A stretch of 64,000 bases of DNA from Endomicrobiaceae bacterium (GTDB lineage Bacteria > Elusimicrobiota > Endomicrobiia > Endomicrobiales > Endomicrobiaceae), in NCBI GenBank assembly GCA_028711215.1, contig JAQTSO010000002.1, positions 1 through 64,000 on the forward strand, written 5' to 3'. Shown here piece after piece: positions 1 to 5,417 of the stretch; within the stretch, counting starts at the first letter, position 1, and each line of letters starts with the position of its first letter. The position numbers and the translations under genes are program-made. The notes beneath the pieces are model-generated. The model saw only the letters and a list, made by a program, of their open reading frames with translations, was not told the DNA's origin and searched no databases.

Positions 1-144
1 ACCTCTTGTTGCTTTTAAAATTTGATTATTATCAAACATTAATTTCAGATATTGTCTGGGGATATTATTAGCCGTTATTTGTGAGGATGTTATTATTCCG
101 TTATTTTCTTTTAAAAGTTTATTTATATTTTCAATATGATTCAT
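1..144 (-). CDS. AbiEi-like antitoxin, N-terminal part (runs off the window)
   Basis: The first 48 residues of a protein read leftwards and leave the window at base 1. They start MNHIENINKLLKENNGIITS and continue into SQITANNIPRQYLKLMF, a small helix-turn-helix like the N-terminal domain of AbiEi-type antitoxins, which repress their own operon and neutralise a nucleotidyltransferase toxin (AbiEii). The ATG at 144-142 is preceded by a good Shine-Dalgarno (GGAGG on the minus strand, 151-155). A strong promoter with an overlapping inverted repeat lies just upstream. The toxin gene would be beyond the left edge and cannot be seen. The winged-helix family is broad, so a lone AbiEi-type regulator is possible. 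Confidence 0.6.
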   Translation of the reverse strand, partial: MNHIENINKLLKENNGIITSSQITANNIPRQYLKLMFDNNQILKATRG

Positions 145-195
145 AATAACCCTCCTTTATCTTTAATTTACTTTATTTTGTTTTATTTTACTTTT

Positions 196-233
196 ACACT
201 TTGAATTATAATATATTAAAGTGTATTTGTAAA
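196..233 (-). promoter_or_regulatory. Promoter and putative operator of the AbiEi-like gene
   Basis: On the minus strand a TTTACA -35 box (233-228) and a perfect TATAAT -10 box (210-205) are 17 nt apart. An inverted repeat (ACACTTT at 196-202 and AAAGTGT at 218-224) covers the -10 box and most of the spacer. AbiEi antitoxins are known to repress their own promoters by binding inverted repeats, so this is a likely autoregulatory operator (inference). Confidence 0.6.
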
Positions 234-285
234 GACTAAAAATTTAGTTATAAAGAAAATTTGGCGGAAGTTTAAAGCAGATAAA

Positions 286-462
286 TTACATTCTTGCCAA
301 AGCATTTAAAAAACTGGCTTTGGAATAATTTTTTATCTGAAGACCGGACGAAGAAGATTTCTCATTTTCACATAGTATAACCGCACGAAAAAGCAAAACA
401 ATCATAAGCAAAAACCCCACACCGCCCAACCCGACAACCGAATAAATAATAAAATTACTCAT
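286..462 (-). CDS. Small membrane protein, unknown function (58 aa)
   Basis: A 58-residue product starting MSNFIIYSVVGLGGVGFLLM: one long hydrophobic segment at about residues 3-27, then a short polar tail rich in Ser, Lys and Asn. The ATG at 462 is chosen over one four codons upstream (474) because GGGAG on the minus strand lies 5-6 nt before it. It sits alone between the AbiEi-like gene and the Panacea gene, all within a defence-gene region. No family is recognised. Its size leaves open that it is not a real gene; the good ribosome site and single transmembrane segment argue for it. Confidence 0.4.
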   Translation of the reverse strand: MSNFIIYSVVGLGGVGFLLMIVLLFRAVILCENEKSSSSGLQIKNYSKASFLNALARM

Positions 463-521
463 CACAACTCCCATAGAATATACTCACCTACAGGCACATT
501 GTAATAAACAGATATTAATTT

Positions 522-555
522 TTAATAATCAAACCCTTAACAATTTGTTAAGTCC
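522..555. repeat. 34-bp direct repeat, copy 1 (palindromic core)
   Basis: Bases 522-555 recur at 1920-1953 with one mismatch (t537 versus c1935). The right half contains a perfect palindrome, CTTAACAA-T-TTGTTAAG (536-552), with 8-nt arms around one base. The two copies bracket the Panacea gene pair at 684-1749. They could be insertion boundaries, recombinase sites or operators for one regulator. Confidence 0.75.
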
Positions 556-636
556 CCGATATTTTACTTTAACTTTTTAATAACTTCTAAAATGTTATAA
601 AAAAATTTATGGTTTTCTAATTTTCAAAAAATAAGT

Positions 637-642
637 TATAAT
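637..642 (+). promoter_or_regulatory. Possible -10 box for the Panacea operon
   Basis: TATAAT at 637-642, with only a weak -35 candidate (around 613-618). A second TATAAT lies at 655-660. The start codon at 684 has AGAGG (671-675) eight bases upstream. Confidence 0.35.
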
Positions 643-683
643 AATGCCATGGAATATAATATTTTTTAAAAGAGGTATAAAAA

Positions 684-1181
684 ATGGATTATATTTTTTT
701 AGATGTAAGAATTTTGGCTGCTTATATAAAAAGAAAATTTCTTAACGAGAAAAAAAATGAAATATCTCCATTAAAACTCCAAAAATCTTTATACTTTTTA
801 TTTGCTTTTTGGGCTGGTTTTATAACTAAAAATAGAAATTTAGATCATTCTGCGGAGCAGGAAGTAAATTATAATGATCTTTCACCAGTCTTATTTAACA
901 GCAGTATAGAAGCATGGTATTACGGTCCTGTAATTCCAGATGTATATAGATGCCCTGATATCATGTCTTATGAAAATCAGAATTTTATAGACAATCTAGA
1001 CTACAGAGTTAGAGAATTTATAGATGACCTATTAAAGCAGTTGTTTAATACTAGTGATTTTACTTTGGTGAATATTTCACATGCAGATAGCATATGGAAA
1101 AAATATTACAATCCCAATGATGAAATTCACGACAATATTATGCCAACGGCTGAGATAATTGAAGAATATGCTAGAAAATAA
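684..1181 (+). CDS. Panacea (DUF4065/SocA-like) domain antitoxin candidate
   Basis: 165 residues. The signature parts of the Panacea fold are visible: SPLKLQKSLYFLFAFW at about residues 28-43 and EAWYYGPVIPDVYR at about 77-90. Panacea proteins are the antitoxin half of many PanAT toxin-antitoxin pairs and also occur as protease adaptors (SocA) and phage proteins. The AGAGG ribosome site supports the ATG at 684. The gene overlaps the next one by 14 nt, the usual arrangement of a translationally coupled toxin-antitoxin pair. The pair lies within a defence-gene region and is bracketed by a 34-bp direct repeat. Confidence 0.75.
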   Translation: MDYIFLDVRILAAYIKRKFLNEKKNEISPLKLQKSLYFLFAFWAGFITKNRNLDHSAEQEVNYNDLSPVLFNSSIEAWYYGPVIPDVYRCPDIMSYENQNFIDNLDYRVREFIDDLLKQLFNTSDFTLVNISHADSIWKKYYNPNDEIHDNIMPTAEIIEEYARK

Positions 1182-1749
1182 TGTACTGCCAGCAATTAAT
1201 TTTCTTGATGATATTAATCCAACTCTCGCTCAAAAGATGCCAGGAGCACCTTTACCTCAAGATTCCTCATCATTCAAAAAATATTTTTTACTAACAACAA
1301 GCATAAAATCTATCAATAATTCCGATTTATTATTTACTAATTTTTTGTCGTCTGATCAATGCAAAGAATATGCTCTTTTAAAAACTTTACGGGATAAATT
1401 TTCTAAAGTTCCTGATGCATTGGACAGCTTATTCCATTCAACGGAACAAGAGCACAGTAATCAGAAAAAGAACGATAGATTATATAATATCTTTATAAAA
1501 ACTGGTATAAACAAAAGAATACTTAAAAATAAAGATATATTAAAATATAAATTTCAACAGGAAAAAGATACAAATGTTCCTTTAAGAATTTATGCCCTAT
1601 GCCATAAAAATAAAATTTTTGTAATGTTAATCGATTTGTATCATATGGCATGGATAAGCCCTCATCCCCAAACAAAAAAAGAAGATCCTATCGGATTGTA
1701 TAATGCACACAAAAAGCACTCTTATTGCATAAGTAATATTAGAATTTAA
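1168..1749 (+). CDS. Putative toxin partner of the Panacea protein
   Basis: 193 residues starting MLENNVLPAINFLDDINP. A TTG nine bases earlier (1159) is possible, but ATG 1168 is preferred. The start lies inside the end of the Panacea gene (14-nt overlap). No transmembrane segment or recognised catalytic motif is visible. The C-terminal third is basic and aromatic, with a hydrophobic strand (KNKIFVMLIDLYHMAWI, about residues 149-165) followed by several His and Lys. PanAT systems pair Panacea antitoxins with many unrelated toxins, so the toxin role is inferred from position alone. Confidence 0.5.
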   Translation: MLENNVLPAINFLDDINPTLAQKMPGAPLPQDSSSFKKYFLLTTSIKSINNSDLLFTNFLSSDQCKEYALLKTLRDKFSKVPDALDSLFHSTEQEHSNQKKNDRLYNIFIKTGINKRILKNKDILKYKFQQEKDTNVPLRIYALCHKNKIFVMLIDLYHMAWISPHPQTKKEDPIGLYNAHKKHSYCISNIRI

Positions 1750-2113
1750 GTTGAGAAGTTTTTTTGCTGTAATTGCTGAATATATCCTTTCAATTTGAAA
1801 ATATTTAATTAGGTCTAATAGATATATAATTGCCAATCTTTTATTTAATTTATACACAGAATATACAACCCCGCTATTAAAAGAAGAAAAATCCAAAAGA
1901 AAAAATCAATTTAAATTTATTAATAATCAAACCCCTAACAATTTGTTAAGTCCAAAACCATTTTCATCCGTATTCCCAACCCCCCCAAATTTAATGTATA
2001 ATAACAACTAAATAATGATTTTTAATATCATTGTTTTTGAATAAATCAACTTTTACTCTTCCAATATATTCAATTTATATAATTATTAGATATTAATTTA
2101 TATAGGAGATTAT
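1750..2113. other. 364-nt intergenic region between the PanAT candidate and the Pycsar-like operon
   Basis: No convincing gene on either strand. It contains copy 2 of the 34-bp repeat (1920-1953) and TATAAT-like boxes at 1997-2002 and 2078-2083 that could serve the downstream operon, but neither has a clear -35 box. A minus-strand open frame here (1627-1896) lacks a good ribosome site and mostly shadows the preceding gene. Confidence 0.6.
1920..1953. repeat. 34-bp direct repeat, copy 2
   Basis: Second copy of the element at 522-555, 33 of 34 bases identical and in the same orientation. The central TAACAA-T-TTGTTA palindrome is kept with shorter arms. It lies between the Panacea gene pair and the cyclase operon. 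Confidence 0.75.
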
Positions 2114-2887
2114 ATGGATATTGAAAAAATTTTTGGCGAAATAAAAGAAAAAATTGATCAAACATGTAATGAAACCTTTTCTGTACAAAAAACAAAAATT
2201 ATTCCAGCTAATATTCCTCTTGAAAATTTTAATTGGTATTTAATTCCAAATTTAACTTGTGTTTTTGTCGATATGATAGGGTCGACAAAACTTGCCCTCA
2301 ATAAAGATTCTGCAAAAATATATCAAGTTTTTGTACAATCTTTTGTAAAAACATTCAATGATTTTGAGGCGGAATATGTTGATATTAAAGGAGATGGTGG
2401 CTTTGCATTATTTACAGGTATTGATAGTGCCATCCCAGCATTATGTGCAGCTGTTACATTCCGAACAATTTGTAACCGTGAAATAGAAAACAGATTTCTT
2501 CCTGAACAAATATTAATGCATGTTGGTATAGATACCGGAGATGCTCTCGTAAAAAGAATTGGATTACGAGGAGACAAAAATAATGAAGTTTGGCTTGGAA
2601 CTCCTGTAAATACAGCTTCTAAACTTGCTTCTTCAGCACCACCTAGCACAATATTTGTTTCAGGCAGGACATTCAATATTCTCAATCAAAAGGAATATCA
2701 ACAATATTTAATAAATTCGTGTGGATGTCCAAATGGAATTGCTCGTTTATGGGGCGAACAAGATAATGCTGATTTAAGAATTAAATCTAATAAAATTTAT
2801 TTTTTAAAATCTCAATGGTGCATTAAACATGGGCAATTATTCTGTAAAGAAGCCATGGAAATATATTTTAATAAAAAGAATAATTAA
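2114..2887 (+). CDS. Pycsar-type class III nucleotidyl cyclase 1 (PycC-like)
   Basis: 257 residues with a class III cyclase homology domain at about 45-200. The two metal-binding aspartates are present: D53 in FVDMIGST and D94 in IKGDGG. The Asn expected in the active site is N166 (PVNTASKL); K170 replaces the usual Arg. The positions that normally hold the purine-selecting Lys and Asp align with D90 and a Val, as expected for a pyrimidine cyclase, although I aligned these by eye. A TIR effector with a cyclic-nucleotide sensor follows 20 nt later. In Pycsar defence, PycC makes cCMP or cUMP on phage infection. Good AGGAGA ribosome site. Ordinary signalling adenylate cyclase is the less likely alternative. 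Confidence 0.82.
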   Translation: MDIEKIFGEIKEKIDQTCNETFSVQKTKIIPANIPLENFNWYLIPNLTCVFVDMIGSTKLALNKDSAKIYQVFVQSFVKTFNDFEAEYVDIKGDGGFALFTGIDSAIPALCAAVTFRTICNREIENRFLPEQILMHVGIDTGDALVKRIGLRGDKNNEVWLGTPVNTASKLASSAPPSTIFVSGRTFNILNQKEYQQYLINSCGCPNGIARLWGEQDNADLRIKSNKIYFLKSQWCIKHGQLFCKEAMEIYFNKKNN

Positions 2888-2907
2888 TATAAAAAGAGGG
2901 GCAATTT

Positions 2908-3771
2908 ATGAGCACATTTAAAACTAATAAAGAAAAAATAAATGCTTTAAAAGAACAAATTATTTTTCAAGATGTAAAAGAAAAAATAAATTGGAGCGAC
3001 CTCCTTAAAAAAACTGAAATAAAATTGTATAAAAAAAATGAAATTATAATTAAGGAAGGTGATTTAACATCAGATATTTTTCTTATCTTAAAGGGTTCTG
3101 TAAATATTTTAGTAAAAAATCAATGTGTTGCAACAAGACCAGCCAATGAACACATAGGTGAAATAGTTGCTCTCTTTAGTGCCATGAAAAGAACTGCAAC
3201 TTGTATCGTTGCAGAAACAAGCTATTTAGCAAAAATTAGATCAACAAACTTTATTCAATTGCTTAATAAAAACCCAAAGATATACAAACAAATTGCTTAT
3301 ACTCTAGCCAAGAGATTGGAGCAACGAAATAATTTAATTGAAAGAAATATTAGAAAAAAACCAACTATATTTATTGCTTCATCCACAGAAGGGAAAACTA
3401 TAGCAAAGAAAATTGCTAAGCAATTTAAAAAATTTTGTACCGTACAGGAATGGTATCACCCCAAATCATTTGTTGCTTCTAAAAGTGGAATTGAAAGTCT
3501 AGAATGCGTATCAGCTAATTGTGATTTTGGGTTAATAGTTTTAACTCCTGATGATGAAAGAAAAATGAGAGGCAAAACGAGCATTATTCCTAGAGATAAT
3601 TTGATTTTCGAATTAGGTTTATTTATAGGCAAATTAACAAGAACTCGAACATTTTTCTTAACCTCAACAAAAAATCTTGAACTTCCTAGTGATTTAAAGG
3701 GTGTCAATTACCTTACTTTAGATAACTATAAAAATCTCATCGGCATTATTAAAGAAAAAGGATGCATATAA
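2908..3771 (+). CDS. Pycsar effector: cyclic-nucleotide-binding domain fused to TIR-like NADase (PycTIR-like)
   Basis: 287 residues in two domains. Residues about 30-115 are a cNMP-binding domain: beta-roll IKEGDLTSDIFLILKGS, then a phosphate-binding cassette with G84, E85 and R95 (GEIVALF...KRTA). Residues about 152-272 are the TIR-like fold found in Pycsar/CAP effectors: PTIFIASSTEG, the VLTPDDE motif, and NLIFELGLFIGKLTR holding the expected catalytic glutamate E235. In known PycTIR proteins, cyclic pyrimidine binding triggers NAD+ destruction and cell death or dormancy. It is the middle gene of a three-gene operon, with a cyclase on each side. Ribosome site AGAGGGG. The family call is strong; ligand and NADase activity are inferred. 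Confidence 0.87.
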   Translation: MSTFKTNKEKINALKEQIIFQDVKEKINWSDLLKKTEIKLYKKNEIIIKEGDLTSDIFLILKGSVNILVKNQCVATRPANEHIGEIVALFSAMKRTATCIVAETSYLAKIRSTNFIQLLNKNPKIYKQIAYTLAKRLEQRNNLIERNIRKKPTIFIASSTEGKTIAKKIAKQFKKFCTVQEWYHPKSFVASKSGIESLECVSANCDFGLIVLTPDDERKMRGKTSIIPRDNLIFELGLFIGKLTRTRTFFLTSTKNLELPSDLKGVNYLTLDNYKNLIGIIKEKGCI

Positions 3772-3789
3772 CGATTACTTGAGGATATT

Positions 3790-4527
3790 ATGGCAAATAC
3801 TTATGATTATATAGATGGGAAAAAGAGAATTGAAGAAATATTGAATGGTGAATTTGAAATCAATGAAGCTAATGAAAAAATTCCACAAAATGAAAAATTC
3901 ACATTTGATAATGCCTATTATGGTTGGGTCACAGGAGTTTTTGTCGACATAAGAAATTCTACAAATTTATTCCAAGAAGAAAATAAAATAAAGGTTGCTA
4001 AAATTATTAAAAGTTTTACATCAGAAATAATTGAAATTCTTAGAACTAGCGATTTATTAAGAGAAATTGGAATACGTGGAGATTGTGTCTATGCTATTTA
4101 TACTTCACCCAAACAAAAAGACGAATATGATATATTTCATAAAGTTGTATGTATCAATACATTTATTGATATGTTAAACAAATTGCTAAATCAGAAACAA
4201 TATCCTGAAATTGAAATAGGAATAGGAATTGCCACAGCTAAAGAATTAATAGTAAAAGCTGGTAGAGCAAATACTGGAATTAATAATTTAGTATGGATTG
4301 GAGATGCTGTTACAACGGCATCAAATTTATCTTCTTTAGCTAATAAAAATGGATTAGAAAGAATAGTGTTATCTGACTTGACTTACTCAAACATAATAGA
4401 AAAATATAAAAAAAAATATCCTCTTACTGGAGAGTCTTGGTTTACAAAAGTAGTAAATAAAGATTATTATTATACAAATATTATATTTGTTGACTTTAAT
4501 AATTGGATTTTACAAGGCATGAAATGA
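3790..4527 (+). CDS. Second, divergent class III nucleotidyl cyclase of the Pycsar-like operon
   Basis: 245 residues, a class III cyclase fold different from the first gene. Both metal aspartates are visible: D53 (FVDIRNST) and D98 (GIRGDCV). The segment VWIGDAVTTASNL carries T175 and N179 where canonical cyclases have the active-site Asn and Arg. The purine-selecting Lys and Asp positions are Gly and Val. The enzyme may belong to a PycC clade with other catalytic residues, make a different nucleotide, or act as a regulatory partner for cyclase 1. It starts 18 nt after the effector gene with a GAGG ribosome site, so it is almost certainly co-transcribed. It ends in TGA. Confidence 0.75.
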   Translation: MANTYDYIDGKKRIEEILNGEFEINEANEKIPQNEKFTFDNAYYGWVTGVFVDIRNSTNLFQEENKIKVAKIIKSFTSEIIEILRTSDLLREIGIRGDCVYAIYTSPKQKDEYDIFHKVVCINTFIDMLNKLLNQKQYPEIEIGIGIATAKELIVKAGRANTGINNLVWIGDAVTTASNLSSLANKNGLERIVLSDLTYSNIIEKYKKKYPLTGESWFTKVVNKDYYYTNIIFVDFNNWILQGMK

Positions 4528-4819
4528 AAAATTTATATATGTTGAGATTTATCAGTTTATAGCGAACCGAAGGAATTTGCGACTGCGGTGTACGTAAGCA
4601 AGAGTGCAACGGGCGGTACATAAGGGAGCAAATTACAAAGGTGTAGCATAAAATGGTAAATCGTAATCAAAAAATAAGCGGATTTTTTACGAAGGATTTT
4701 AAGATGATTTTTCAATTTTATTTTGGACAAGGGCATACCTAGCAAAGCCGAGCGGTAGCGAGAACGGTATCCGAAGTTCAAAAAAAATTGAAAAGGGCTT
4801 AAAAGACGAGTAAGAAATG
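4528..4819. other. Intergenic DNA with GC-richer, repeat-like sequence
   Basis: No gene is supported. The segment is richer in GC than its surroundings and contains motifs such as gagcggtagcgagaacggta, recalling the dispersed intergenic repeats that many bacteria carry near tRNA genes. A minus-strand open frame (4557-4781) has no ribosome site or recognisable product. Similar-looking sequence continues between the tRNA-Lys and tRNA-Val genes. Confidence 0.5.
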
Positions 4820-4892
4820 TGCGCCATATAGGAATCGAACCTATAACCTAACGGTTAAGAGCCGTTTGCTCTACCAATTGAGCTAATGGCGC
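4820..4892 (-). tRNA. tRNA-Lys (anticodon CTT)
   Basis: A complete cloverleaf can be drawn on the minus strand: acceptor GCGCCAT/ATGGCGC, D-stem GCTC/GAGC, anticodon stem AACGG/CCGTT with loop CTCTTAA (anticodon CTT), T-arm ATAGG-TTCGAAT-CCTAT and discriminator A. CCA is not encoded. It is last of three tRNA genes transcribed leftwards from the promoter at 5253-5281. Confidence 0.93.
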
Positions 4893-5055
4893 ATCTAAAA
4901 GAAGTTGCTGTTGTATTTTTACGCTGTTCTTTTTACGAAGTATTTTTGCTTTTCTGCTAGGCGTTGAGGTATGAGCGTGTACTGTAAAGGGCGGAGCCCG
5001 AGGTACCCGAATACCGAAACAACAACGCAGAAAACAAAAAGACAAAGTAAAAAAG

Positions 5056-5129
5056 TGCCCAATAGAGGATTCGAACCTCTGACCCCTTCCATGTCAAGGA
5101 AGTACTCTAACCAGCTGAGCTAACTGGGC
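5056..5129 (-). tRNA. tRNA-Val (anticodon GAC)
   Basis: Minus-strand cloverleaf: acceptor GCCCAGT/ATTGGGC (one G-T pair), anticodon stem CTTCC/GGAAG with loop TTGACAT (anticodon GAC), T-arm AGAGG-TTCGAAT-CCTCT and discriminator A. CCA is not encoded. The 163-nt spacer to tRNA-Lys contains GC-rich repeat-like DNA but no gene. Confidence 0.93.
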
Positions 5130-5149
5130 GTCTTACCATACTATATATA

Positions 5150-5222
5150 AGGTGTGGGTCGGAATTGAACCGACACAAGGCAGTTTTGCAGACTGTCCCC
5201 TTAACCATTCGGGCACCACACC
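5150..5222 (-). tRNA. tRNA-Cys (anticodon GCA)
   Basis: Minus-strand cloverleaf: acceptor GGTGTGG/CCACACC, anticodon loop CTGCAAA (GCA) and T-loop TTCAATT. The discriminator is U, the expected identity base for tRNA-Cys. The outermost anticodon-stem pair is an A-C mismatch. CCA is not encoded. First gene after the leftward tRNA promoter. Confidence 0.92.
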
Positions 5223-5252
5223 AAACAATGAAACTTGAGTGAACGGAAAAGA

Positions 5253-5281
5253 AGTATATAAAAAAATCTGCTAACAGTCAA
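5253..5281 (-). promoter_or_regulatory. Promoter of the tRNA operon
   Basis: On the minus strand: -35 TTGACT (5281-5276), 17-nt spacer, -10 TATACT (5258-5253). The -10 box lies about 30 nt before tRNA-Cys and reads towards the three tRNA genes. Confidence 0.75.
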
Positions 5282-5326
5282 ACTTTTATTGGTTACGCCG
5301 TATATATGCCATATATGTTTTAAGAG

Positions 5327-5355
5327 TTGACACTTAAATTTGTAATTGATAAAAT
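5327..5355 (+). promoter_or_regulatory. Promoter of ppdK
   Basis: A perfect -35 TTGACA (5327-5332), a 17-nt spacer and -10 TAAAAT (5350-5355), about 62 nt before the ppdK start codon. It diverges from the tRNA promoter about 45 bp away. Confidence 0.75.
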
Positions 5356-5417
5356 TAACGCCAATATTATAAAAATATTAAATAATAAAAATCAAAAATA
5401 TAAAAAGGAGTTAGTCA

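Noticed and set aside
1627..1896. Minus-strand 89-codon open frame
   Set aside because: Mostly antisense to the putative toxin gene, with no start signal.
4557..4781. Minus-strand 74-codon open frame beside tRNA-Lys
   Set aside because: No ribosome site, no family, and low-complexity repeat-like DNA.
4848..5045. Minus-strand open frame overlapping tRNA-Lys
   Set aside because: It runs into the tRNA gene and has no coding signal.
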